Assembly (NCBI RefSeq): GCF_014656095.1
Contig: NZ_BNBT01000005.1
Coordinates: 62,001-126,000, forward strand
Direction: 5' to 3'
DNA length: 64,000 nt
Source: Streptomyces longispororuber
GTDB taxonomy: Bacteria; Actinomycetota; Actinomycetes; Streptomycetales; Streptomycetaceae
Position 1 is the first letter of the stretch. Each line of letters opens with the position of its first letter. The notes below the pieces were generated by a model. That model was given only the letters and a program-made list of their open reading frames with translations. It searched no databases and was not told the origin of the DNA. Positions 43,464 to 53,751 of this stretch are shown piece after piece. Both the position numbers and the translations under genes were made by a program.

Positions 43464-45833
43464 ATGCCCCGCGCACCCCTGTGGCGGGCGCTCGTCGCGC
43501 TCGTCGCCGTCGCCGCCTCGCTGTATCTCGCCCTCACCCAGTCACCCCGCCTCGGCCTCGACCTGAAGGGCGGCACGCAGATCGTCCTGGAGACCAAGGA
43601 CTCACCCACCGTCGAGGCCGACGAGGCCGCCACCCGCAGGGCCGTCGAGGTGCTGCGGCAGCGCGTCGACGCGCTCGGCGTGTCCGAGCCGAGCCTCGCC
43701 CAGGCCGGCGACCGGCGCATCGTCGTCGAACTGCCCGGCGTCCGCGACCCGCGCGAGGCCGCCGAGGTCATCGGCCGCACCGCGCAGCTCACCGTGCACC
43801 CGGTGACCGGCGAGACCGACCGCGCCGGCCGGGCCGCGCCCGCCGCCGACGGCTCCCGCACCCTGCCCGACCCCGACCGGCCCGGCGGCCACCTCAAGCT
43901 CGGCCCGACCGTCCTCACCGGCGACGGCGTGAAGAACGCCGACGCGGTCCTCGACCAGCAGACCCTCAACGGCTGGTACGTCACCCTCGACTTCCGCGGC
44001 GGGGCGGCGGCCGACTGGGCCGACGTGACGGGCAAGGCGGCGTGCGCGCCGCAGGGCGCGCCCGAGCGGCGCGTCGCCATCGTCCTCGACGGCAAGGTCA
44101 TCTCCGCGCCCGGCGTCAACGCCGACGTGTCCTGCGGCACCGGCATCACCGGCGGCAGCACCCAGATCACCGGCGGCTTCGACGAGGACGAGGCCCGCGA
44201 CCTGGCCGCCCTCGTCAAGGGCGGCGCCCTGCCGGTGCCCGTGGAGGTCGTCGAACAGCGCACCGTCGGCCCGACGCTCGGCGCCGCCGCCATCGAGGCC
44301 AGCACCCGGGCCGCCCTCATCGGCCTCGCCCTGACCGGTCTGTTCATCGTCGTCGTCTACCGGCTCCTCGGCGCCCTCGCCACCTTCGCGCTCGCCCTGT
44401 ACGGGCTCATGGCGTACGCGGCGCTCCTCGCGGTGGGCGCCACCCTCACCCTGCCGGGCCTCGCCGGCTTCGTGCTTGCCATCGGCATGGCGGTGGACGC
44501 CAACGTGCTGGTCTTCGAGCGGGCGCGGGAGGAGTACCTGGGCGCCCGCGCGCTCCGCCCCGACCGGGAGCCCCGCACCACCGCGGCCCCGCGCAGCATG
44601 GCCAAGGCGCTGCACACCGGGTTCACCAAGGCGTGGAGCGCGGTCGTCGACTCGAACGTGACGACGCTGCTCGCCGCGGGCCTGCTGTTCTTCTTCGCCA
44701 CCGGCCCGGTCAAGGGCTTCGGCGTGACCCTGTCGATCGGCGTGCTCGTGTCCATGGTCGCGTCGTTCGTCGTGACCCGGACGCTCGCCGAGACGGCGGT
44801 GCGCCGCCGCTTCGTGCGCGCCCGGCCGAAGCTGACGGGCCTCGCCGGCACCGGCCGCGTCCGCACCCTGCTCGCACGCCGCGACCCCCAACTGGTCTGC
44901 CACCGTGGCCGCTGGCTCGGCGCCGGCGCGCTCCTGGTCGCCGTGGCGGTCGCCGGGATCGTGGTGCGCGGGCTCGACCTGGGCGTCGAGTTCACCGGGG
45001 GCCGCATGGTGGAGTACAGCACCAGCCGCTCCGTGGACGCCGACACGGCCCGCGCGGCCGTCGCGGACGCGGGCTTCCCGCGCGCGGTGGTGCAGGAGTC
45101 CGGCGACGGCGAGACCGCCGACATCACCGTCCGCACCGGCGACCTCACCGACGCCGAACAGCAGCGGATCAAGGAGGCCCTGGCGGGCCCCGGCGGCGAG
45201 GTGACCGTCGAGCGCGACGAGCGCATCGGCCCCAGCATCGGCGACGAGCTGCGCCACAAGGCGCTCATCGCGCTCGGCATCGCCGTCGCCGCCCAGCTCC
45301 TGTACCTCAGCGTCCGGTTCCGCTGGACGTTCGCGACGGCCGCCGTGGCCGCGCTGGTCCACGACGTGCTGCTGGTCGTCGGCCTGTTCGCGTGGCTCGG
45401 CAAGACCGTGGACAGCGTCTTCCTCGCGGCCGTGCTCACGGTCATCGGCTACTCCGTCAACGACACCGTGGTCGTCTTCGACCGCGTCCGCGAGGCGCGG
45501 CGCCGCGACCCGCGGGCCGAGCTGGCGGCCCTCGCCAACCAGGCCGTCCTGCGCACCCTGCCGCGCACCGTGAACACCGGCATGGGCGCGCTGTTCGTCC
45601 TGGCCGCGCTGGCCGTCCTCGGCGGCGACTCGCTCGCGGACTTCTCCGTCGCCCTGATCGCGGGCGTCCTGCTCGGCATGGCCTCGACGGTGTCCGTGGC
45701 GGTCCCCGGGGCGGTGCTCCTGGAGCGGCGCAACCCGGCGCCGCCCCGCCAGGACCGGACCTCCGACGGCCGCGGCCCCGCCGGCCCGCCGGCGGCGCGG
45801 CGCCGGCGTGACGGCTCCGGGGCGGTGGTCTGA
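43464..45833 (+). CDS. secDF: SecD-SecF fusion protein translocase subunit
   Basis: The protein has 789 residues. The SecD half (1-about 470) has the first helix, GLDLKGGTQIVLET, the P1 periplasmic domain (VIGRTAQLTVHPV) and five further helices with GFVLAIGMAVDANVLVFER. The SecF half (about 490-789) has LGVEFTGGRMVEY, and VIGYSVNDTVVVFDRVREARR. Together these give the 12-helix RND-like SecDF that uses the proton gradient to finish protein export. Start 43464 has GTGGAG upstream; ATG 43434 is an alternative. Streptomycetes usually carry this fusion besides separate secD and secF. Confidence 0.9.
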   Translation: MPRAPLWRALVALVAVAASLYLALTQSPRLGLDLKGGTQIVLETKDSPTVEADEAATRRAVEVLRQRVDALGVSEPSLAQAGDRRIVVELPGVRDPREAAEVIGRTAQLTVHPVTGETDRAGRAAPAADGSRTLPDPDRPGGHLKLGPTVLTGDGVKNADAVLDQQTLNGWYVTLDFRGGAAADWADVTGKAACAPQGAPERRVAIVLDGKVISAPGVNADVSCGTGITGGSTQITGGFDEDEARDLAALVKGGALPVPVEVVEQRTVGPTLGAAAIEASTRAALIGLALTGLFIVVVYRLLGALATFALALYGLMAYAALLAVGATLTLPGLAGFVLAIGMAVDANVLVFERAREEYLGARALRPDREPRTTAAPRSMAKALHTGFTKAWSAVVDSNVTTLLAAGLLFFFATGPVKGFGVTLSIGVLVSMVASFVVTRTLAETAVRRRFVRARPKLTGLAGTGRVRTLLARRDPQLVCHRGRWLGAGALLVAVAVAGIVVRGLDLGVEFTGGRMVEYSTSRSVDADTARAAVADAGFPRAVVQESGDGETADITVRTGDLTDAEQQRIKEALAGPGGEVTVERDERIGPSIGDELRHKALIALGIAVAAQLLYLSVRFRWTFATAAVAALVHDVLLVVGLFAWLGKTVDSVFLAAVLTVIGYSVNDTVVVFDRVREARRRDPRAELAALANQAVLRTLPRTVNTGMGALFVLAALAVLGGDSLADFSVALIAGVLLGMASTVSVAVPGAVLLERRNPAPPRQDRTSDGRGPAGPPAARRRRDGSGAVV

Positions 45834-45863
45834 CAGCCACCCCCCGGCCCGCCGTCCGCGCGG

Positions 45864-47072
45864 TCAGCCGCCCAGGAAGTCCAGGGCGACGGCCGCGTGG
45901 ACGGCGCTGCCGACCGCCATCGCGTCCTCGTCGAAGACGACCCGGTTGGAGTGGATGTCGGGGGTGCCCTCGGGCGGTGTGCCCGGCGGCCGGGTGCCGA
46001 GGTACGCCATGGTGCCCGGGACGCGTTCGAGGACGTACGAGAAGTCCTCGGCGCCCATCACCGGCTCGGGCAGGTGGTGGACGCGGTCCGTGCCGAGCAG
46101 GGCATCGGCGGCGGTGTGCGCGGCCGCGGTGAAGCCCGCGTCGTTGACGACCGGCGGATAGCCCTCCTCCAGGTCCACCTCCGCCGTGGCGCCGTGCGCC
46201 GCCGCGACGTGGCGGGCGACCCGGGTGACGTTCTCCCGCATCAGCTTCCGCGCCTGCGGCGTCAGCGTACGGAAGGTGCCGTCCAGTTCGGCGGTCTCGG
46301 GGATGATGTTGGTGGTGGTGCCCGCGGCGATCCGGGCGACGGTCAGCACCACCGGGTCGAAGACGTGCGCCGTGCGGGTCACCATCGTCTGGAGGGCCTG
46401 CACGATCTCGCAGGCGACGGGCACCGGGTCGAGCGCCAGGTACGGCGCCGAGGCGTGCCCGCCCCGGCCGCGGACCGTGATGCGCAGCAGATCGGCGGCG
46501 GCGAACGACGGCCCGGGCCGCAGGTGCACGGTCCCCGTCTCGAACCGCGTGGAGACGTGCAGCGCGAAGGCCCCCTCCACACCGGCGCCGTCGGCGGTCT
46601 CCAGGACCCCCTCGTCGATCATGTGCCGGGCGCCGCCGCCCTTCTCCTCGCCGGGCTGGAACATGAACACGACCCGGCCGGGCAGCTCCGCGCGCCGCTC
46701 GGCGAGCAGTCGTGCGGCGCCGACCAGCATCGTCGTGTGCAGGTCGTGCCCGCAGGCGTGCATCACGCCCGGCACCTCGGAGGCGAACTCCAGGCCCGTC
46801 TCCTCCTGCTGCGGCAGCGCGTCCATGTCGCCGCGCAGCAGGATCGTCCGCCCGGGGCGGCCGCCGTCCAGCGTGGCCACCACCGAGCTGAGCGCCCGCC
46901 CCGTCGTCACCGTCAGCGGCAGCCCGTCCAGGGCGTCGAGCACCGTCCGCTGGGTGCGCGGCAGGCGCAGCCCGGTCTCCGGGGCGCGGTGTAGCGCCCG
47001 CCGCAGGGCGACGAGCCCGGGCAGCAGCCGCAGCGCCGCGGCGGTCAGGGGTTCCTGCGGGACGGAGCTCAT
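45864..47072 (-). CDS. M20 family amidohydrolase
   Basis: The protein has 402 residues. It has GDMDALPQQEETG, MHACGHDLHTTMLVGAA, FMFQPGEEKGGGA, TVRGRGGHASAPYLALDP and MGAEDFSYVL, the metal-binding and dimerisation-domain motifs of the HipO/AmhX group that remove acyl groups from amino acids or peptides. The cysteine and histidine of ACGHDLH are the known metal ligands. It begins 120 bases after the M64 gene on the same strand, but a terminator separates them. Confidence 0.85.
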   Translation of the reverse strand: MSSVPQEPLTAAALRLLPGLVALRRALHRAPETGLRLPRTQRTVLDALDGLPLTVTTGRALSSVVATLDGGRPGRTILLRGDMDALPQQEETGLEFASEVPGVMHACGHDLHTTMLVGAARLLAERRAELPGRVVFMFQPGEEKGGGARHMIDEGVLETADGAGVEGAFALHVSTRFETGTVHLRPGPSFAAADLLRITVRGRGGHASAPYLALDPVPVACEIVQALQTMVTRTAHVFDPVVLTVARIAAGTTTNIIPETAELDGTFRTLTPQARKLMRENVTRVARHVAAAHGATAEVDLEEGYPPVVNDAGFTAAAHTAADALLGTDRVHHLPEPVMGAEDFSYVLERVPGTMAYLGTRPPGTPPEGTPDIHSNRVVFDEDAMAVGSAVHAAVALDFLGG

Positions 47073-47099
47073 GGCGTCGACACCCCCGGTCGGACGGAC

Positions 47100-47129
47100 G
47101 GGACGGGCAGCGAGAACACTGCCCGTCCC
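47100..47129 (-). terminator. Terminator after M64 peptidase gene
   Basis: GGGACGGGCAG and CTGCCCGTCCC form 11 perfect pairs with an 8-base loop between the M64 stop and the amidohydrolase start. Confidence 0.7.
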
Positions 47130-47191
47130 GGGGGTGCGTCATACCTGGCCCGCGGCCGGGACGACGGCGTCCACGCCGGGCGGTGCCGGGG

Positions 47192-48661
47192 TCAGCGCGT
47201 GACGCGCCAGGTCAGCTCGCCCGTCAGGAGCCCGCGCAGCTCGGGGTCGCGGACCGCGCGGGTGGTGTCCCGCGCACGGACCGTCACCGTGTGCGCGCGG
47301 CCGTCGGCGGGCACGCCCAGGGAGCGCGGGGTGACGGTCCGCGCGTCCTCGCCCTTGTGGGCGGCCCGGCCGTCGACGAACCACCGCAGCCGGACGCCCT
47401 CGCCCGCCTCGACGGTGACGCGCTGTCCCCGCCGCACCGCGCTGTCGGTGGGCGTCCTGCCGGTGACGACCGACGCGTGCCGGTGGAAGCCCGCGATCAT
47501 CGCCTCGCGCCCGGGCAGGTTGAACTCCCGGCCCAGGGTGCGCATGATCGAGTTGTCCGTGGGCCGGTACAGGCCGCGCGGATGGTAGCCGCCGCCCTGG
47601 TACGCGCCGACGGTGCCGCCGTCCGGGGAGGTCCGGCCGATCCAGCGGTACCACTTCTTCTGCTGCGCGGTGAGCTGCGCGGCCGTGAGCTTGCTGATGT
47701 TCGACTCCCACGGCTCGGCGCCCGTGTAGGTGCCGTACTCCTCGTACCAGTACTCGTCCGCCAGCTTGCCCAGCGAGTGGCCCGTCTCGTGTACGACGAC
47801 CTGCGAGGACCGCGCGTTGTCGGAGGAGGCGGTGGCGATGCCGTCGTAGCCGGACGGCGAGGTGATGTCGTTGTAGCCCGCGCCGCCGTACTTCGTGGAG
47901 TTGGCGAGGACGATCACCAGATCCGGGTCGGCGGCCTTGCGCGCGTAGGCCTCCACCTTGTTGGTGTCGACACACAGCAGCCGCTCGATGCCGTCGCAGA
48001 AGAAGGCCGAGCCGAGCGCGGTGTCCTTGCGCACCCCGCTCGCCGGGTCGCCGGAGACACCCGACTGGCGCGAGTGGGCGTCCACCGCCCAGACGTTGAA
48101 GAGGTGCTTGTACGAGGCGTAGGGCTCGACCGCGGAGACCTCCGCCCACTTGGCGCGCACGTCGGCGTGGAAGTCCTCCTGCTGGGCGGCGGTGTAGCCG
48201 TCGCCGATGAACACGACGTCGGCCTTGGAGCCGACGGGACCGTTGCGCACGATCGGCACCACGTCGCCGTCGCCCGCGACGGCTCGGCGCTCCGCCCCGG
48301 ACAGCGGCTCGGACGGCGGCACGTGCGTGTGGCGGGGGTGGCCGTCCACGCCGAAGTACTCCACGCGCTGGTGGGACGAGCCGGCGGACGGATCCGGGTG
48401 GGCTTTCGGACGGGCTGCGGGGCGGGCTTCCGAGGGGGTGGCCGCGCGGGTTCCCCGGGGGGCTTCCGGGTGGGCGGTGGCGGCGCCGGTGGCGGCGAGC
48501 GTCGCCGTGGCCAGGACGCCCGCGGCCAGGGCGATCCGCAGGCGCGTACGTCTGGCACTGCCGGATATGCCATATATGTCAGGCATGTCAGGTGTGCTGG
48601 ACGCGCTGGATGAGCCGGATGGGCCTGATGCGCCGGACGGGCTGGAAGAGTCGTTACGCAT
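47192..48661 (-). CDS. Secreted M64-family metallopeptidase
   Basis: The protein has 489 residues. A long polar Ser-rich N-terminus is followed by a signal/hydrophobic segment (LRIALAAGVLATATLAATGA, about 41-60). The peptidase core has VVFIGDGYTAAQQEDFHADV, FNVWAVDAHSRQSGVSGDP and VVHETGHSLGKLADEY (zinc ligands His291, His295 with Glu292), which defines IgA peptidase M64. The C-terminus has a beta-sandwich tail. AGGAGA before the ATG at 48661. In Streptomyces it is a secreted protease of unknown target. Confidence 0.85.
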   Translation of the reverse strand: MRNDSSSPSGASGPSGSSSASSTPDMPDIYGISGSARRTRLRIALAAGVLATATLAATGAATAHPEAPRGTRAATPSEARPAARPKAHPDPSAGSSHQRVEYFGVDGHPRHTHVPPSEPLSGAERRAVAGDGDVVPIVRNGPVGSKADVVFIGDGYTAAQQEDFHADVRAKWAEVSAVEPYASYKHLFNVWAVDAHSRQSGVSGDPASGVRKDTALGSAFFCDGIERLLCVDTNKVEAYARKAADPDLVIVLANSTKYGGAGYNDITSPSGYDGIATASSDNARSSQVVVHETGHSLGKLADEYWYEEYGTYTGAEPWESNISKLTAAQLTAQQKKWYRWIGRTSPDGGTVGAYQGGGYHPRGLYRPTDNSIMRTLGREFNLPGREAMIAGFHRHASVVTGRTPTDSAVRRGQRVTVEAGEGVRLRWFVDGRAAHKGEDARTVTPRSLGVPADGRAHTVTVRARDTTRAVRDPELRGLLTGELTWRVTR

Positions 48662-48694
48662 GTGGGGGTCTCCTGAAGTGTGCCGATTAAACGG

Positions 48695-48713
48695 CGAGTT
48701 AAGCCGAGTTAAG
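48695..48713. promoter_or_regulatory. Direct repeat CGAGTTAAG, 10-base period
   Basis: CGAGTTAAG occurs at 48695-48703 and 48705-48713, one helical turn apart, 35-50 bases upstream of the M64 start. A regulator binding on one face of the helix is likely; the divergent HTH-TPR protein is a candidate. Confidence 0.45.
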
Positions 48714-48896
48714 GCGTGGCTCAACGTAGAGGCCTCCGCGAGGGGTGGCAATGGTCCGGGCGAAGTTGCGCACGGGACGCGTGAGTTGGCGGTGGCTTCG
48801 CGCCACCCGGCAAACCCGTCCGGCCCCTATCCAACCCCCGCGTCCATCGACTTAGCTCAGGTCACGGACCTGTGAACGCTGCACGGAGGGGGAGAG

Positions 48897-50591
48897 GTGG
48901 CGGAAAGCAGCCCCGAGGGGGCACGGCTCGACGACCCGGCGGAGATCGGCCGCCGGGTGCTCCGGCTGCGTACCGAACGAGGCCTCACCCAGCGGCAGTT
49001 GGCCGAACCCGCGTACACGCCCGCCTATGTCTCCACCCTGGAGTCCGGCCGGGTCCGCCCCTCCGAGGCCGCCCTCAGGCACCTCGCCGGGCGCCTCGGC
49101 GTCGGCTACGAGGAACTGGCCACCGGGCGCCCCGCCCGGCTGGGCACCGAGCTGCGCCTGCGCCTCACCGACGCCCGCCGCGCCCTGGCCACCGGCGCGC
49201 CCGAGGACGCCGCCGCCGTCTTCCGCGCCCTGCGCGACGAGGCCGCCGCGCACGAGCTCGTCCCCGAACAGGCCGCCGCGCTCCAGGGGCTCGGCGACTG
49301 CCTGCTGGAGTCCGGCGACCTCGGTGAGGCCCGCGACTGCTTCGCCGCCGTGGAGCGGCTGCTCGCCGACGAGCCGCTGCCGCGCCGCGTCCCCGCCATC
49401 CGCGGCCGCGCCACCGCCCACCTCCTCACCGGCGAACTCCGCTACGCCTGCTACCTCCTGGAGACCGCCCTCGACGAGCTCAACGCCTCCGGCCTGCACG
49501 ACCCCGACGCCCTGCTGCTCCTCTACACCGCGTCCATCGCCCCCTACATGGACATGGGCGCCCACGCGCGCGCCGCCCACGCCGCCGAGCTGGCCCTCGC
49601 CCTGGCCCCGCGCGTCAGCGACCCGGCGCTCGTCGCCCACATGCACCGCGGCGTCGCCCGCACCCTCATCGCCGAGGGCCGCACCGCCGAGGCCGACGCC
49701 TCCCTCGCCAAGGCCCAGGAGCTCTACCAGCACCTGCACATCCGGACCGAACTCGCCCACTGCCACTGGATGCGCGGCTACGTCCACGCCCAGGACGGCG
49801 ACCTGGAGAGCGCCGAGCGGGAGCTGCGCACCGCCCGCGACATGCTCGCCTCCAAACGCGCCGCCCTGTTCACCGAGCAGGTGGAGGTCGAACTGGCGGA
49901 CGTCCTGCGCCGGCGGGGCAGGCCGAGCGAGGCGGAGGCACTGCTGCTGCCCCTGGTGGTCGGCACGAGGGCGGGGGCCGGGGCCGGTACCGATACCGGT
50001 ATCAGGGCTGAGGGTGAGGGTGATGGTGCGTACGGGGACGACGGTGACGGCAGCGACGGTGGGGACGGCAGTGACGGCAGCAAGGACAGTGACGGCAGTG
50101 ACGGTGGGGACCGGCGAGACGGCCGCGGCACCGGCGACGGTCGCGACACGTGCGACGGGGGAGACGTCCGCGACACGTGCGACGGGGGAGACGTCCGCGA
50201 CACGTGCGACGGGCGCGACGGGCGAGACGGCGGAGTCCACGGCGAGGCCGCCCAGGCCGACGAAGGCCGCGGGCACGCCCGGGACGGCGGTCCGCTCGGG
50301 GCCGAGCGCGGTGCCGTGCACGCGGGCGGCGCGCACCGTCTGCTCGGCCTGATCGCGGAGGAGCGCGGCGACACCGAGATCGCGGAGGAGCACTACTGCG
50401 CGGCCCTGTCCCTCCTGGAGCGCTCCAGCGCCGCGGGGGACCTCGCCGACCTGTGCCGCCTCCTCGGCGACCTGTTCCGCCGCACCGGCCGCGTCGAAGC
50501 AGCCCTGGACGCCTACCGCACGGGCCTCGGCCACCGGGCCGCCCCCGGCACGACGACACTGGGCCCGGCCCCGGCGACGCCGCCGCTGTGA
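48897..50591 (+). CDS. HTH-TPR transcriptional regulator
   Basis: The protein has 564 residues from a GTG start with GGGGGAGAGG upstream. XRE HTH at about 15-75 (VLRLRTERGLTQRQLAEPAY, VSTLESGRVRPSE) is followed by TPR repeats from 90 to 360 and again at the C-terminus (AEEHYCAALSLLERSS... ALDAYRTGLG). Between them, at about 365-470, is a Gly/Asp/Ser-rich insert. It has three exact 27-base repeats at 50142-50216 (encoding RDTCDGGDV). It is divergent from the M64 peptidase, a possible target. Confidence 0.8.
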   Translation: MAESSPEGARLDDPAEIGRRVLRLRTERGLTQRQLAEPAYTPAYVSTLESGRVRPSEAALRHLAGRLGVGYEELATGRPARLGTELRLRLTDARRALATGAPEDAAAVFRALRDEAAAHELVPEQAAALQGLGDCLLESGDLGEARDCFAAVERLLADEPLPRRVPAIRGRATAHLLTGELRYACYLLETALDELNASGLHDPDALLLLYTASIAPYMDMGAHARAAHAAELALALAPRVSDPALVAHMHRGVARTLIAEGRTAEADASLAKAQELYQHLHIRTELAHCHWMRGYVHAQDGDLESAERELRTARDMLASKRAALFTEQVEVELADVLRRRGRPSEAEALLLPLVVGTRAGAGAGTDTGIRAEGEGDGAYGDDGDGSDGGDGSDGSKDSDGSDGGDRRDGRGTGDGRDTCDGGDVRDTCDGGDVRDTCDGRDGRDGGVHGEAAQADEGRGHARDGGPLGAERGAVHAGGAHRLLGLIAEERGDTEIAEEHYCAALSLLERSSAAGDLADLCRLLGDLFRRTGRVEAALDAYRTGLGHRAAPGTTTLGPAPATPPL

Positions 50592-50693
50592 GCGGCGCGG
50601 GCCGCTGTCCCGGGCGCCCCGGCCCGCGGTCCCGGCAGGCGGGCGCGCACGGAAGCCGTGCGGGGTGATCTCCGGCTCTGCTTCGATGGGCCC

Positions 50694-51305
50694 ATGGCAT
50701 CCATGCAGCCCATGACGGTCGGCGGGGACGGCGGGAACACGGCGGCGGCGCCCGGCCGGGCGGCCCCCGCGCGGACACCGGTCGACTGGCCCGCCACCCT
50801 CACGACGGCGCGGCTGACCCTGCGCCCGGTCGAGCAGGCGGACGTGCCGTACGCCGTGCGGCTCTGGACGGACCCGCGGGTGCGGCGGTACCTCGGCGGG
50901 CCCGTGGCCGCCGACGTCGTACGCGTCCGCGAGCGCCACTGCGCGGGCGTCCCCGGGGCATTCGCCGTCGTACGGGACGAGGACGGCGCGGTGCTCGGCC
51001 TGGTCGTGGCCGAGGCCGACGGCCACGACGGCCGTACCGAGGTGTCGTACCAGTTCCTGCCCGAGCACTGGGGCCGCGGCTACGCACGCGAGGCCGTCGC
51101 CGCCGTGGCCGGCTGGGCCCGGGGCGGGGTGCGCTCGCCCGTCCCCGGCGTGGCCGCCGTCACCCAGCGGGCCAACAGCCGCTCGCGGCGGCTCCTGGAC
51201 GCCCTCGGCGCCGTGCCCGCCGAGGACTTCGTCGCCTGGGGCGAACCGCAGGTCCTGTACGTGTTCCCGCCGACGGGACCGGCGGAGGGCGGCCCGGTGC
51301 GGTGA
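50694..51305 (+). CDS. GNAT N-acetyltransferase
   Basis: The protein has 203 residues. RimJ/RimL-type GNAT fold: LTTARLTLRPVEQADVPYAV, VLGLVVAEADGHDG, EVSYQFLPEHWGRGYAREA (acetyl-CoA pyrophosphate loop) and TQRANSRSRRLLDALGAV. Start 50694 or 50703 cannot be distinguished. The substrate is unknown. It ends about 55 bases before the leader ORF of the ABC-F gene. Confidence 0.8.
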   Translation: MASMQPMTVGGDGGNTAAAPGRAAPARTPVDWPATLTTARLTLRPVEQADVPYAVRLWTDPRVRRYLGGPVAADVVRVRERHCAGVPGAFAVVRDEDGAVLGLVVAEADGHDGRTEVSYQFLPEHWGRGYAREAVAAVAGWARGGVRSPVPGVAAVTQRANSRSRRLLDALGAVPAEDFVAWGEPQVLYVFPPTGPAEGGPVR

Positions 51306-51361
51306 CCGGGCGGGCCCGAAAACCGGAGGAAGCTCGGCAGGGGCCTTGTTACGCTGGAGGC

Positions 51362-51406
51362 ATGGCTCGAGGTATCTGGTCGCAGAAGGTCCGCTCCGCC
51401 CGCTGA
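51362..51406 (+). CDS. 14-residue leader peptide of the ABC-F gene
   Basis: The ORF encodes MARGIWSQKVRSAR and ends TGA, about 100 bases upstream of the ABC-F gene. GGAGG lies only one base before the ATG, and TACGCT, a good -10 hexamer, lies 7 bases before it, so the message may be leaderless and start at this ATG. Short leader ORFs of this kind let a stalled ribosome switch hairpins and induce antibiotic-resistance ABC-F genes. Confidence 0.6.
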   Translation: MARGIWSQKVRSAR

Positions 51407-51439
51407 CGGCGGCGCCCCCTCCTTGCTGACACCGCGCCC

Positions 51440-51480
51440 GCCGTCCCGGTTCCCGCCGGGCGGCACTTCTCGCTGCCCGG
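51440..51480 (+). promoter_or_regulatory. Mutually exclusive hairpins (attenuator)
   Basis: Segment 51456-51464 (CCGGGCGGC) can pair backward with 51440-51449 (GCCGtCCCGG, one bulge) or forward with 51472-51480 (GCTGCCCGG, one G-U). Both stems have nine pairs, so only one can form at a time. The forward stem lies 25 bases before the ABC-F start. Confidence 0.5.
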
Positions 51481-51504
51481 CTCCCTGCGAGCTGCGGAGC
51501 ACCC

Positions 51505-53169
<1,665 letters not shown>

Positions 53170-53277
53170 CGCCGCATTCTTGCCGGTCAATTTCCCGTCC
53201 CTATAGCCTGGTTCGGAAATCCGCCGGTGTTCCTGGTGGACCGGAAAGGCTCGTCCGAGACCGAAAGGACCTGGTTC

Positions 53278-53682
53278 GTGGGTCATGACGCGCACACCGC
53301 CCCTTCCTCGGCCAGTACGACCGTGGCCGAGGGATTCGCCCGCTGGAGCCCCCCGCTGCGGAAGGAATTCGACGACAACGCCCACAACGGCTGCGTCGGC
53401 CGGACGCTCCTGAAGGAGACCGACACCCTGCGCGTCTGGCGGACCGATCTCCGGCCAGGGGAGCGGATACCGGTCCACCGGCACGTCCTCGACTACTTCT
53501 GGATAGCCCTGACCGGCGGGAAGGCGCGTCAGCACAGCAGCGACGGAAGCAGCAGGGAGATCACGTACGACCGCGGCCACACCCGGTACTTCCGCTGCGC
53601 CGAAGGCCGTCACCACCTGCACGACCTGAAGAACATCGGTGACGAGATGCTTTCCTTCCTGGTCGTCGAAGAAAAGGGTTAG
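53278..53682 (+). CDS. Cupin-domain protein
   Basis: The protein has 134 residues from a GTG start with GAAAGGA 7 bases upstream. It is a single cupin: LRPGERIPVHRHVLDYFWIA, GGKARQH, YDRGHTRYFRCAEGRHHLHD. His residues in VHRH and the later HHLH could bind a metal. It is encoded just before and facing the minus-strand biosynthetic genes, so it may act on their product or an intermediate. Confidence 0.75.
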   Translation: MGHDAHTAPSSASTTVAEGFARWSPPLRKEFDDNAHNGCVGRTLLKETDTLRVWRTDLRPGERIPVHRHVLDYFWIALTGGKARQHSSDGSSREITYDRGHTRYFRCAEGRHHLHDLKNIGDEMLSFLVVEEKG

Positions 53683-53694
53683 ATTGCCGCTCGG

Positions 53695-53721
53695 GAGCCG
53701 AGTCTTTTCATCGGCTCTTTT
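53695..53721 (+). terminator. Terminator of the cupin gene with U-tract
   Basis: GAGCCGA and TCGGCTC with loop GTCTTTTCA followed by TTTT, 13 bases after the cupin stop. A second hairpin (CTCGGCCGCCCT/AGGGCGGCCGAG, 53738-53767) has the opposing gene's stop codon in its loop. Confidence 0.75.
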
Positions 53722-53751
53722 CGCGGTCGTTCCCCTTCTCGGCCGCCCTCC

